A stretch of 64,000 nt of DNA from CAYFZO01 sp965223735 (GTDB taxonomy: Bacteria > Pseudomonadota > Gammaproteobacteria > Poriferisulfidales > Oxydemutatoraceae): assembly GCA_965223735.1 (NCBI GenBank), contig OZ245010.1, positions 682,001 to 746,000 of the forward strand, given 5' to 3'. A program made the position numbers and the translations under genes. Positions 43,302 to 52,389 of the stretch are shown in pieces. Numbering within the stretch: position 1 is the stretch's first letter; each line of letters opens with the position of its first letter. The notes beneath the pieces were generated by a model. That model saw only the letters and a program-made list of their open reading frames with translations, searched no databases and was not told the DNA's origin.

Positions 43302-44677
43302 TACTCGCCATTCCTCCAAACAATCATATCCTGAATTTTATTCATCTCATTAATGGTTTCATCGAAACTTGGCACTTCAATACCTTCTTTTTGATTAATA
43401 TCTGCCGGCACGAGCGTTTGACAATTGCTCTTTCTGCTTTTACCTAATCTACGAATAGAAGCTTTTTTTGCAATATACAACTTCACCTTTTCGGCGGAAA
43501 GAAACTCGCTTGATTTATAGCTATACTCATCCGCAATTTTTTTCAGATACTCCTTATCTTGCTTCAGCATGATGAGTGTATTGAGCTCCTTGATAATGTA
43601 GTCACTATGAGTGGTGATAAACACCTTGATGCCTAAATTGACCAGGCGCGCAAAAAGCCGGGCGACCCGACGCTGGTTTACGGGATGCAGGTTCAATTCC
43701 GGCTCATCTATGATCAGCAAATCCCCGGGTTCGGCGGCATGATTCAAGTACATGCCGATATCCAACAGCGAGCGCACGGCACTCGAACTCTCATTCATCG
43801 GCAATTTCCGTCTGCCCTTCTTGGGCTTGAAAAACACGTCTTCATTCCTTACATCATATTCGCCGCCGATAATATCGGAGAAGTCCTTCAGTATGTCCGG
43901 GTGATCGCGGGCAAGAAAACTTTCCTGTTTGGAAAGACTTTCAATATTGCGGGTGAACTCAACATTATCTCTTACCGGCAACGCATAGTCTTGATAAACC
44001 TTGAGCAATAATTCCATTGGGTCTATTTTTTTGTCGTGCTTCATTTCTTCAAGCAGACGGTTTCTGGCAAAATCCAATTCCTTGCGAAAAATAGCAGCAC
44101 CGGTTCTCTCTGCACTAGCAATATAGGTGTCGGGAAATACCGAAGAAAAAAGTATTTCAACAAAAACGTCGGAAAGAATGGTCTCAATGAACTCGCGGGG
44201 AATTTCTAATTTGCCTTCATGTACAAGCGAGACGGTGAATAGACTTAGGTTATCTTCTAGATTAGCGATAGCAATATGAGATTTTTCCCCTATACGCACC
44301 CGGCGCTTGAGTTTTCTGGATGGGGTTTCATAACCATCCAAATGCACTCTGAAAGTTGCTTCGCTGAATTTTTCCCTGGATGCAAAAACGCGCTGCAAAG
44401 ACTTTGTGTATGCCACGCATCCTCTTTCCAAGATATCCTCTCGATCGCGGGCCAACTTCTCCAAATCAATGCGGCCAGTGCCCTTCTGAATGATGTCATC
44501 CAGCGTCCCGCTATTAACAGGCGCCTTTAATCCTAGTTTCCATCCTATCAAAAACCCATACAACGCATAAGCGGCATAGGTCTTCCCCATGTTGTTTTCG
44601 CCGCAAATAATCGTCAAGTCGCCTAATTCAAATTCGGCTTCCTGAATTACACCGATGTTCTTTAATGTGATTTTCAT
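43301..44677 (-). CDS. AAA (ABC-type/OLD-like) ATPase without TOPRIM domain
   Basis: The 458-residue protein has Walker A ICGENNMGKTYAAYALYG at residues 24-41. A long helical middle holds the SMC-like insertion, then comes ESSSAVRSLLDIGMYL (signature-like), Walker B DLLIIDEPELNLHP and the switch region IKVFITTHSDYII. This is the AAA_15/AAA_21 type found in OLD, PARIS, Septu and retron-associated ATPases. There is no TOPRIM domain; the C-terminal ~90 residues are Lys-rich (KKASIRRLGKSRKSN). The gene is AT-rich, sits between lnt and manC, and its stop overlaps the nuclease-like gene. Confidence 0.84.
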   Translation of the reverse strand: MKITLKNIGVIQEAEFELGDLTIICGENNMGKTYAAYALYGFLIGWKLGLKAPVNSGTLDDIIQKGTGRIDLEKLARDREDILERGCVAYTKSLQRVFASREKFSEATFRVHLDGYETPSRKLKRRVRIGEKSHIAIANLEDNLSLFTVSLVHEGKLEIPREFIETILSDVFVEILFSSVFPDTYIASAERTGAAIFRKELDFARNRLLEEMKHDKKIDPMELLLKVYQDYALPVRDNVEFTRNIESLSKQESFLARDHPDILKDFSDIIGGEYDVRNEDVFFKPKKGRRKLPMNESSSAVRSLLDIGMYLNHAAEPGDLLIIDEPELNLHPVNQRRVARLFARLVNLGIKVFITTHSDYIIKELNTLIMLKQDKEYLKKIADEYSYKSSEFLSAEKVKLYIAKKASIRRLGKSRKSNCQTLVPADINQKEGIEVPSFDETINEMNKIQDMIVWRNGE

Positions 44678-44741
44678 ACAGTAATCTCTACAATTTTCAT
44701 TGTGCTGTTGCTGAAAATATCATACTGCCTTCACCAAAACT

Positions 44742-46145
44742 TTACGACATTAATGACCGCCTGAAAAAAGCGCCGAGCAGCAGCAACACAGACCATACCA
44801 GCACCGGCGTGTCGCCCCAGACTGTGTACGGCGTCCGCCCGTAGCGTGGCTCAACAACCGCCGTCAGCATCTGCTCCGCAAACTGTTGCGTGCGCGCGGC
44901 CACGCCTCCGCGGTGGTCAATGATAGCCGAGATGCCGGTGCTGGTCGCCCTGACCATCGCCCGTCCGGTTTCCGCCGCGCGCAGACGCGCTATCTGCAAG
45001 TGCTGATGTGGCGCCAGCGAATCGCCGAACCAGGAATCGTTGCTGAGGTTGATCAAATAAGCGGCCTGCGGCAAAGCGTCCATTATCTCACTCGCAAACG
45101 AAACCTCATAGCAGATCGAGACGCCGACGTCGTGTCCGCCGAGACGCATCAGCCCGCGCCCGCGCCCCGCCTCCAGATCGGACATCGGGATCATCACCCA
45201 CGACCTGAAAAAATCCAGCAGGTTGCGCAGCGGCAGGTATTCGCCAAAAGGCACCAGATGCCGCTTGCGGTAGATCTGCGGCGGCTCCGTCACTTGCACG
45301 ATGGCGTTGTATGAGCCCCCACCGTGATCGCGCACAAAAGCGCCGAGTATGAACTCTCCACCCTGTGCACGGATCTCGTCGCCCAGCGGCGACAGCAACT
45401 CATCCTCGATCAGGTCATAGTAAACAGGTATTGCGGTCTCCGGCCACACGACGAGATCAACACCGACCGCGTGTCCGGTCAGTCGGCGGTAAGTTTCGGT
45501 GATGTACTGAAAATAAGCGCGGTCGAATTTCAGGCGCTGCTCAATGTTGCCCTGCACCAGCGCGACCTCGATCCGGTCGTCGCCGGGCACGGTCCATTCA
45601 AGCCGCGACGCCGCCAGCATCAACACCGACACCGCAACAAAAGCGGCAGCGGCGCCGACGCGCACCGCCGCACCGGCGACGCCGCGCCGCGAAAACACCG
45701 ACAACACACAGCCCCCGAGAAAAACCGCCAGCCAGGACATCCCCAAGGTACCGAATACCGGCAGTCCCCCGGCGAACGGCGAGTCGATCATCGCCTGCCC
45801 GACAAAGTTCCAGGGAAAACCCGTCAGCAACGCCCCCCTGAGCCATTCGCTCAACACCCACAGCGACGGATACAGCAGCAGATACAGCCACGCACCCTGC
45901 GCGCGCCGCGCGACATACGCCGTCGTCGACGCCAGCACCGCACAGTACACCGCCAGCGCCGCGACGAACAACACGGTCGCTATCACCGCGAGCGCCACAG
46001 GCGCTTCGCCGAAGTCGTGCAGGCTGTAATAAACCCAGTAAAAACTCGTGCCGAAATGTGCCAGGCCGAAAATCCAGCCGCCCCACGCGGCGCGGCGCGG
46101 CGTCTGCCGCCTCCACAGAGCGAGCATCACCATCGGCGCGAGCAC
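44742..46145 (-). CDS. lnt: Apolipoprotein N-acyltransferase
   Basis: The protein has several N-terminal membrane helices and a C-terminal nitrilase-type domain. The catalytic triad is in LVVWPETAIP (Glu), YRKRHLVPFGEYLP (Lys) and VSICYEVSF (Cys). It adds the third acyl chain to lipoproteins at the inner membrane. The GTG at 46145 is the first standard start. The in-frame codons above it (SFKRLILSALAGVALTAAYA and WFLL) clearly encode the family's first membrane helix, though, and have no ATG, GTG or TTG. A CTG at 46211, six bases after AAGAGG, could be the real start. It follows corC as usual. Confidence 0.9.
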   Translation of the reverse strand: MLAPMVMLALWRRQTPRRAAWGGWIFGLAHFGTSFYWVYYSLHDFGEAPVALAVIATVLFVAALAVYCAVLASTTAYVARRAQGAWLYLLLYPSLWVLSEWLRGALLTGFPWNFVGQAMIDSPFAGGLPVFGTLGMSWLAVFLGGCVLSVFSRRGVAGAAVRVGAAAAFVAVSVLMLAASRLEWTVPGDDRIEVALVQGNIEQRLKFDRAYFQYITETYRRLTGHAVGVDLVVWPETAIPVYYDLIEDELLSPLGDEIRAQGGEFILGAFVRDHGGGSYNAIVQVTEPPQIYRKRHLVPFGEYLPLRNLLDFFRSWVMIPMSDLEAGRGRGLMRLGGHDVGVSICYEVSFASEIMDALPQAAYLINLSNDSWFGDSLAPHQHLQIARLRAAETGRAMVRATSTGISAIIDHRGGVAARTQQFAEQMLTAVVEPRYGRTPYTVWGDTPVLVWSVLLLLGAFFRRSLMS

Positions 46146-46244
46146 CGCTAACAGAAACCACGACAGGGGAGCGTAGGCGGCGGTCAGCGCGACGCCGGCC
46201 AGCGCGCTCAGTATCAGCCTCTTGAATGAATCAGCAGCGATCGG

Positions 46245-47084
46245 TCAAACCTTTCTGCTCACCAACAATGAATGGATGCGGCGATCATCGGCGCGGGTGA
46301 TCTCAAATATGAACGACGCGATCTCGATACGCTCCCCGCGTTTCGGCAACCGGCCGAACGCGTTCACCACCAGGCCACCAACGGTATCAGCCGAGCCGTT
46401 CGACAAACTGCTTGAAAAATATTCGTTGAAATCATCCAGCGGCGTAATCCCCTTCACCCGAAAACCGTTGTCGGGGAGCGCGAAGATGTAATTGCCTTCG
46501 TCAACGTCGTGTTCATCGGTGATGTCACCCACGATCTGCTCGAGCACGTCCTCAATCGTCACCAAGCCGGAAACGCCGCCGTACTCATCCACCACAATCG
46601 CCATGTGATTGCGGTTCCTGCGAAACTCCTCCAGCAGCACCTTGAGCCGCTTGCTTTCAGGCACGATCACCGGCAGGCGCAGGTATTCGTCGATGTCGAA
46701 AGGCGCCTCGCCGCCGTTGTCAAAATGACGCAACAAGTCCTTGGCGTGCAGGACGCCTTCAATCTTGTCGGGATTGTCGCCTATCACCGGAAACCGCGAG
46801 TGCGAACCGTCGGTCACCATGGCCAGCATCTGGGTTGCCCCGGCGTCTTTGTGTATGACCTTCATCTGCGGCCGCGGCACCATGATGTCGCGCACGCGCA
46901 TATCGCCGACGTGGAACACCCCCTCGATCATCGTCAGCAGATCACGATCAAGCACGCCGTCGCGGGACGCCTGTTTGAGCATCGCCGTCAGCCCCTGCAA
47001 ATTGCGCGGGCGCAGACAGACTCTGTCCGCGAGGCGCCGCAGCCGGTTTCTACTTGGAGGCTCTTCTTTAGGTTTTCTGCTCAT
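46245..47084 (-). CDS. corC: CorC/HlyC-family CBS-domain protein
   Basis: The 279-residue protein has two CBS domains (VRDIMVPRPQMKVIHKDAGA near residue 60, and the second around YLRLPVIVPESKRLKVLL). IVVDEYGGVSGLVTIEDVLEQIVGDI follows, then a CorC_HlyC domain. Members take part in magnesium/cobalt handling. It overlaps ybeY by 4 bp in the standard ybeY-corC-lnt order. Confidence 0.93.
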   Translation of the reverse strand: MSRKPKEEPPSRNRLRRLADRVCLRPRNLQGLTAMLKQASRDGVLDRDLLTMIEGVFHVGDMRVRDIMVPRPQMKVIHKDAGATQMLAMVTDGSHSRFPVIGDNPDKIEGVLHAKDLLRHFDNGGEAPFDIDEYLRLPVIVPESKRLKVLLEEFRRNRNHMAIVVDEYGGVSGLVTIEDVLEQIVGDITDEHDVDEGNYIFALPDNGFRVKGITPLDDFNEYFSSSLSNGSADTVGGLVVNAFGRLPKRGERIEIASFIFEITRADDRRIHSLLVSRKV

Positions 47085-47614
47085 CGGGAAGACGCGCAGG
47101 AAGATGCGGCGTCAGCGGAACGATACGGGTCGGCAAAGCCGAGGCGGTCGAGGATTTCGATCTCCTTTGATTCCATGCGCAAGGCGTCTTTTTCGTCCAG
47201 ATGGTCGTAACCATGCAGGTGAAGCATCCCGTGAATGAACAGATGTGCCCAGTGGTCGATGATCCGCTTGCCCTGCGTACGCGCTTCCGCAGCGACTACC
47301 GGCGCCGCGATCACGATGTCTCCCAAGGGCTTCTCGATCTCCGCTCCGGACGACAACGGCATCTCACACGGAAAGGACAGCACGTTGGCGGGATCTGGGC
47401 AGCCGCGATAGCGCCGGTTCAACCCGGCGGATTCCTGATTGCCGACGATACGCACGCAGACTTCGCCCCCTTGATCCTCACCGGCGTCGGCGACGGCGGC
47501 GGCCCACCGCCTGAAATCGGACGGCGCCGGGATCTCAACGCCGGCCGCGTCATCAACAGCCATCTGCACAACAACCTCCACGACGGCAACCGGACTATTT
47601 CTGATGCGCCTCAT
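47081..47614 (-). CDS. ybeY: Endoribonuclease / rRNA maturation factor YbeY
   Basis: The start at 47614 (MRRIRNSPVAVVEVVVQMAV) fits the family; a longer frame lies over phoH. The zinc-binding signature HGMLHLHGYDH (near residue 130), with RRYRGCPDPANVLSFP and LGDIVIAAP, identifies YbeY, which acts in 16S rRNA 3'-end processing and ribosome quality control. It overlaps phoH by 20 bp and corC by 4 bp. Confidence 0.94.
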   Translation of the reverse strand: MRRIRNSPVAVVEVVVQMAVDDAAGVEIPAPSDFRRWAAAVADAGEDQGGEVCVRIVGNQESAGLNRRYRGCPDPANVLSFPCEMPLSSGAEIEKPLGDIVIAAPVVAAEARTQGKRIIDHWAHLFIHGMLHLHGYDHLDEKDALRMESKEIEILDRLGFADPYRSADAASSCASSR

Positions 47615-48590
47615 ACGCGCGGATAATCCGCTGCACCAGCGTATGCCGCACGACGTCCCCGGAGCTGAAATGAATGAAATTGACACCGGCCACCCCTTCG
47701 AGCACACGCATCACGTGCTTCAGCCCCGATTCCCGGTTGTCGGGCAGATCAACCTGGGTGATGTCGCCCGTCACCACCGTCCTCGAACCGAAGCCGATGC
47801 GCGTCAGGAACATTTTCATCTGCTCAACCGTCGTGTTCTGCGCCTCGTCGAGGATGATGAACGCGCTGTTCAGGGAACGCCCACGCATATAAGCCAGGGG
47901 CGCAATCTCGATTGCGCCCCTGTCGATGAACTTGTTGACCTTGTCGAAACCCATGGTTTCGTACAGGGCGTCGTACATCGGCTTCAGATACGGATCCACT
48001 TTCTGCGCCAGATCGCCTGGGAGAAAACCAAGCCGCTCACCAGCCTCGACCGCCGGCCTGACCAGCACCAGTTTATCGACCACGTCCTTCTCGAGCGACT
48101 CGACAGCCGCGGCGACCGCAAGGTAGGTCTTGCCGGTCCCGGCCGGGCCGATGCCAAAAGTCAGGTCGCAGTCGCGCATACTCGTCAGGTAATCGGCCTG
48201 TGCCGCGCCTTTCGCCTTGATGCAACTGCGCTGCGTACGCACCAGCACCTCTTCGCGCGCCGGTTCCTGCACCACCTTGTTCAAATTGGCATCCTGCAAG
48301 TAAAGGTGAACCCCGCTTGAAGTCAGTTCCTCGTCTTCGGTCGTATCGTACAACGCTTTGATCAGTTTAACCGTCGCACGACTCGCGCCCTCGTCGCCGG
48401 ACACCGAAAAATAGTTGCCGCGATTGCGGATCTGCACGCCGAGCCGCCGTTCGATCTGGCGCAGATGCTCATTCATCGGACCGCACAAACTCACCAGCCG
48501 CGGATTGTCGGCGGGTTCAAGAACGAGAGAGAAACTACGGGCCGGGTCTGTCAAAAGCGAATGGGCATACTCTTTCGAGGCATGGCTCAA
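47595..48590 (-). CDS. ybeZ: PhoH-like ATPase (YbeZ)
   Basis: The 331-residue protein has Walker A FGIGPAGTGKTYLAVAAAV (near residue 133), VRPAVEAGERLGFLPGDL, and Walker B FIILDEAQNTTVEQM followed by GSRTVVTGDITQVDLP. Its N-terminus has a KH-like region. PhoH-like proteins are putative RNA-linked ATPases that work with YbeY. It abuts the miaB stop, the usual miaB-ybeZ-ybeY order. Confidence 0.94.
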   Translation of the reverse strand: MSHASKEYAHSLLTDPARSFSLVLEPADNPRLVSLCGPMNEHLRQIERRLGVQIRNRGNYFSVSGDEGASRATVKLIKALYDTTEDEELTSSGVHLYLQDANLNKVVQEPAREEVLVRTQRSCIKAKGAAQADYLTSMRDCDLTFGIGPAGTGKTYLAVAAAVESLEKDVVDKLVLVRPAVEAGERLGFLPGDLAQKVDPYLKPMYDALYETMGFDKVNKFIDRGAIEIAPLAYMRGRSLNSAFIILDEAQNTTVEQMKMFLTRIGFGSRTVVTGDITQVDLPDNRESGLKHVMRVLEGVAGVNFIHFSSGDVVRHTLVQRIIRAYEAHQK

Positions 48591-49928
48591 TTATACCACG
48601 GGCGAACACGGCAGGACGCCGCGCAGAGAGTTCGGGAGCGCCTGCGTGATCTGCAGATCCACAAACTCGCCGATGCAGTCGCGCTCCGCCTCAAAATTGA
48701 CGACGCGGTTGTTTTCGGTGCGCCCGCATAACTCGCCGCTGTTCTTTTTTGACACGTCCCCGACCAGCACGCGCTGCACGGTGCCGACCATCGCCTCAGA
48801 AACCGCGGCGGCGTTCCGCTCAAGGCGCGCCTGCAAGGTCTGCAACCGCTCCTTCTTGACCGCGAGCGGCGTCTCGTCGGGCAGCGCCACCGCCGGCGTC
48901 CCCGGCCTCGCGCTGTAGATGAAACTGAACGACTGATCAAACCCCACCACCTCGACCAGGTCCATCGTCTTTTGAAAGTCCTCATCGCTCTCGCCGGGAA
49001 AGCCGATGATGAAATCCGACGACACCGATATACCGGGCCTAATCTCGCGCAGCTTGCGGATGATCGACCTGTATTCAAGCGCCGTGTAGCCGCGCTTCAT
49101 CGCCGCGAGCACCCGGTCGGAGCCGCTTTGCACCGGCAGGTGCAGATGATCGACCAACTGCGAAATGTCGGCGTAGGCTTCGATCAGTTCGTCGGTGAAC
49201 TCAAGCGGATGCGACGAGGTATAGCGGATGCGTTCAATGCCGTCGAGCGCCGCGATGTAGTACAGCAACAACGCAAAGTTGACCGGCATCCCCTGTTCGG
49301 AAACGCTGCGGTAGGCGTTGACGTTCTGCCCCAGCAACGTCACTTCGCGAACGCCTGCGGTGGCGAGTTGCCGCACCTCCCGCAAAACGCCCGCGACCGG
49401 ACGGCTGACTTCCTCGCCGCGCGTATAGGGCACCACACAGAACGAACAGTATTTGCTGCAACCCTCCATGATCGAAACGAACGCGGTCGGCCCGGCGACC
49501 GACGGCGCGGGCAGGCAGTCAAATTTCTCAATCCGCGGAAACGAGATGTCCATGACGCGCCGATCGCCGCCCGCGACCTCGTCGAACATGCGCGGCAGGC
49601 GATGCAGGGTCTGCGGCCCGAACACGATGTCAACGCACGGCGCCCGCTGTTGCAACAATTCACCCTCCTGGCTCGCGACGCAGCCGCCGACGCCAATCAC
49701 GAGATGCGGCTTGTCCTGCTTCAACGCCTTCCAGCGCCCGAGTTCCGAAAACACTTTCTCCTGCGCCTTCTCGCGCACCGAACAGGTGTTCATCAGCAAC
49801 AGATCGGCGTCTTCAGGCCTGTCAGCCGCTTCCATGCCGTGTGAATCGCGCAGCACGTCGAACATCTTGCCCGAGTCGTACTCGTTCATCTGGCAGCCGT
49901 AGGTTTTTATGTAAACTTTTTTGGTCAT
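48591..49928 (-). CDS. miaB: tRNA-2-methylthio-N6-dimethylallyladenosine synthase
   Basis: The 445-residue radical-SAM methylthiotransferase has YIKTYGCQMNEYDSGKM and LLMNTCSVREKA (first cluster ligands), the radical-SAM MEGCSKYCSFCVVPYTRGEE, and a C-terminal TRAM domain. It modifies A37 of tRNAs reading UNN codons. It leads the miaB-ybeZ-ybeY-corC-lnt unit. Confidence 0.95.
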   Translation of the reverse strand: MTKKVYIKTYGCQMNEYDSGKMFDVLRDSHGMEAADRPEDADLLLMNTCSVREKAQEKVFSELGRWKALKQDKPHLVIGVGGCVASQEGELLQQRAPCVDIVFGPQTLHRLPRMFDEVAGGDRRVMDISFPRIEKFDCLPAPSVAGPTAFVSIMEGCSKYCSFCVVPYTRGEEVSRPVAGVLREVRQLATAGVREVTLLGQNVNAYRSVSEQGMPVNFALLLYYIAALDGIERIRYTSSHPLEFTDELIEAYADISQLVDHLHLPVQSGSDRVLAAMKRGYTALEYRSIIRKLREIRPGISVSSDFIIGFPGESDEDFQKTMDLVEVVGFDQSFSFIYSARPGTPAVALPDETPLAVKKERLQTLQARLERNAAAVSEAMVGTVQRVLVGDVSKKNSGELCGRTENNRVVNFEAERDCIGEFVDLQITQALPNSLRGVLPCSPVV

Positions 49929-49937
49929 CGAGATTGA

Positions 49938-50423
49938 TCAGGATATCAATTTCAGACCTCGCTCTTCAGGGTCAAACCCAGCGGGGAATTTTGTTACTCC
50001 ATTATATCTTGTATCGACATCAAAATGAGCACCGCTTAAATCAGCACCGCTTAAATCAACGCCCTCTAGATCAAGACCCTCTGAAGTCAGGGCATCACAG
50101 TCTTTTTCATCAATCCAACCTGGGTTTCTGAGACGAATTAATGCTTTCAACCCGATTGACTTCTTGATTTTGTCGTTATCAAGTAACAATGTAACAGCAG
50201 CCGACTTTAACGACTCATTTTTTTGCAGGAATGTATCCCTGAATTCCTTTTTCTTGTCATGGTTCCTGATAAACCACCCGCCCAGACTAAAGATCAGAAT
50301 AAATGTTCCGGCCGTAACAGTGGTAATGAAAAATATCGTTTTCCTCAAGCGAGCTGTCATAGCCAGCCAAAAACCCGATGATCCACTGCGGAAGAAGCCA
50401 TGCTCCCAACCTCCCGAGTACAA
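49938..50423 (-). CDS. Membrane-anchored pentapeptide-repeat protein, hypothetical
   Basis: The protein has one membrane segment (TIFFITTVTAGTFILIFSLGGW) and a charged linker (NHDKKKEFRDTFLQKNESL). Near the C-terminus is a short pentapeptide-repeat run, GLDLEGVDLSGADLSGAHFD, with a leucine/aromatic every five residues. A more likely start is the ATG at 50360 (MTARLRKTIF); the residues before it overlap the next frame. It is AT-rich and lies between miaB and the wbpM-like gene. The function is unknown. Confidence 0.5.
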   Translation of the reverse strand: MYSGGWEHGFFRSGSSGFWLAMTARLRKTIFFITTVTAGTFILIFSLGGWFIRNHDKKKEFRDTFLQKNESLKSAAVTLLLDNDKIKKSIGLKALIRLRNPGWIDEKDCDALTSEGLDLEGVDLSGADLSGAHFDVDTRYNGVTKFPAGFDPEERGLKLIS

Positions 50424-50526
50424 ACGCGATCACCAAAGCGGTAATCCTGGCCTCCCAGGCCAGCGAGCCTTCTTCGCCTTTCCACCGCCATTTAAGTTTC
50501 TCCATTTTGATACCCCGAAGCATCAC
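50287..50526 (-). CDS. Small membrane protein, overlaps the pentapeptide-repeat gene
   Basis: This 79-codon frame has a positively charged start (MEKLKWRWKGEEGSLAWEAR) and one hydrophobic segment (ITALVIAFVLGRLGAWLLPQWIIGFLAGY). It overlaps the pentapeptide-repeat gene by about 75-137 bp in another frame. The two may be one two-helix membrane protein broken by a frameshift near 50330, or two coupled genes. I cannot decide from one sequence. Confidence 0.4.
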   Translation of the reverse strand: MMLRGIKMEKLKWRWKGEEGSLAWEARITALVIAFVLGRLGAWLLPQWIIGFLAGYDSSLEENDIFHYHCYGRNIYSDL

Positions 50527-50529
50527 GCT

Positions 50530-52389
50530 CTATTCAGACCCCGCTTTCACGCCCTCGAACAGCAACCGGCGCGCTTCGTCAGTACGTCTGTCGGCGACTG
50601 CTTCGCTGATCCTGTCGAGCAATGGTTCGAGCGCCTCCCACCGCGGCGGCGTATTTTGCAGCCACAGGATCTTGGGATGGTCGGTTTCCAACACGTTGCT
50701 GTCGGTCAGCAATTCCTCATTCAGTTTCTCGCCGGGACGCAGGCCGGTGTAATGAATCTCAATATCGCCGTCTGGATGCATGTCGTCTTTTCCCTGCAAG
50801 CCGCTGAGGTGGATCATCTTGCGCGCCAACTCGCCGATTCTGACCGGTTCCCCCATATCCAGCACAAAGATCTCCCCGCCCTTCGCCATGGCGCCCGCCT
50901 GTATCACCAACTCGACCGCTTCGTTCACCGTCATAAAATAGCGCGTGGCGTTGGGATGCGTCACGGTCAACCGCCTGCGCTTTTCTATCTGGCGGCGGAA
51001 CAGGGGCACCACCGATCCCGACGAATCAAGCACGTTGCCAAAACGCACGATGCTGAAGCGGGTGCCGCCGAGTCCCGAACGCGATAAGCCTTGCAGCATC
51101 ATCTCGGCGAGACGCTTGCTCGCGCCCATCACGCTGCTTGGGCGCACTGCCTTGTCGGTCGAGATCAAAACAAAAGTGCCGACCCCGGCCTTCAACGCCG
51201 CCTCGGCGACGACGCGCGTACCCAACGAATTATTGCGTGTGCCTTCAATCACGTTGTCCTCGACAATTGGCACGTGCTTGTAGGCGGCAGCGTGATACAA
51301 AGTCTCGACCGAATGCCCGCGCAGCACCGACTCGATCAGGCCGCAGTCAAGCACCGACCCCAGCACCGGCACCAACGAAGACGTCGCCTCGCCGTCTTGC
51401 AGACGACGCTCAACTTCATACAGGGCGCTTTCCGACTGCTCGAGTATGACCAAACGCCGCGGGCCAAGTTGAGCGATCTGCCAGCATAATTCGGAACCGA
51501 TGGAACCGCCGGCGCCGGTCACCAGCACGCAGCGGTCTTTGATATTCGCCTCAAGCAGCGCACGTTGCGGCGGCACCGTATCGCGCCCGAGCAGATCTTC
51601 AACGTCAACCTGCTGAAAATCAGCGAGGCCGACCCTGCCCTGCGCGAGTTCAGACATCAGCGGCATCACGCGCACGCGCACTGAGTAAGACTCAAATCGG
51701 TTCACCAGCCGGCTGCGCTCGGTATGCGAACGCAGCGGGATCGCGATCAGCACTTCCTTGACACCGTAGCGCCGGCGTATGATCTCGAAATCATCCGGGC
51801 TGTGTACGCGCAACCCTGCGACGTGGCTTCCCTGCAGATCGGCAGCGTCATCCAGAAACGCCACCGGCGATACGTCGGCGCTGTACTGCAACGCATTCGC
51901 CAACTGCGCGCCGGCATAACCGGCGCCGTAGATAACGATGCGCACGCCGGCGGTTCTCTTCAGGATCCGGCGCGCGGCGAGGCGGCCGATGCCGACCAGC
52001 ATGAACGCGATCAGCCCATAGATGAACACAACCGAGCGCGGCAGGTCCGGAATGCGCAACAGCAAAGCGACCAACGCCCACGCCAGCACCGCCAGAACGA
52101 TGCCTTTCGCGACCATCCACAGCACCTGATATCCCAGATGGCGCACCACCACGCGGTACAGACCCAGATAAGCGAAGATCGGCAACGCGAGCAACGGCGC
52201 CGTGACGAACAGTAGCCATAACTTGCCAATCACCGCAACCGGTTCACCGAGACGCAGCCAGAAAGCGAGCCACAGCGACACCACCACCGCCACCGTGTCA
52301 AAGACGACGGCGATCAGGACCTTATGCCTGCCCGGCAATCCGACCAGCCAGTCGATCGCCACCGACTTGAGTTTGAGCGCCGGGCTCAT
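50530..52389 (-). CDS. WbpM/FlaA1-type membrane UDP-sugar 4,6-dehydratase
   Basis: The start at 52389 overlaps the stop of the upstream gene (ATGA). The 619-residue protein has four N-terminal membrane helices, a CoA-binding-like domain (IYGAGYAGAQLANAL) and a C-terminal Rossmann dehydratase (VLVTGAGGSIGSELCWQIA). The catalytic segment reads SSVMGASKRLAEM with Met in place of the usual Tyr, as known for large WbpM-type enzymes. It makes 4-keto-6-deoxy-GlcNAc for QuiNAc/FucNAc-type sugars. It follows WbpL- and WbpV-like genes, the Pseudomonas O-antigen order. Confidence 0.9.
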   Translation of the reverse strand: MSPALKLKSVAIDWLVGLPGRHKVLIAVVFDTVAVVVSLWLAFWLRLGEPVAVIGKLWLLFVTAPLLALPIFAYLGLYRVVVRHLGYQVLWMVAKGIVLAVLAWALVALLLRIPDLPRSVVFIYGLIAFMLVGIGRLAARRILKRTAGVRIVIYGAGYAGAQLANALQYSADVSPVAFLDDAADLQGSHVAGLRVHSPDDFEIIRRRYGVKEVLIAIPLRSHTERSRLVNRFESYSVRVRVMPLMSELAQGRVGLADFQQVDVEDLLGRDTVPPQRALLEANIKDRCVLVTGAGGSIGSELCWQIAQLGPRRLVILEQSESALYEVERRLQDGEATSSLVPVLGSVLDCGLIESVLRGHSVETLYHAAAYKHVPIVEDNVIEGTRNNSLGTRVVAEAALKAGVGTFVLISTDKAVRPSSVMGASKRLAEMMLQGLSRSGLGGTRFSIVRFGNVLDSSGSVVPLFRRQIEKRRRLTVTHPNATRYFMTVNEAVELVIQAGAMAKGGEIFVLDMGEPVRIGELARKMIHLSGLQGKDDMHPDGDIEIHYTGLRPGEKLNEELLTDSNVLETDHPKILWLQNTPPRWEALEPLLDRISEAVADRRTDEARRLLFEGVKAGSE

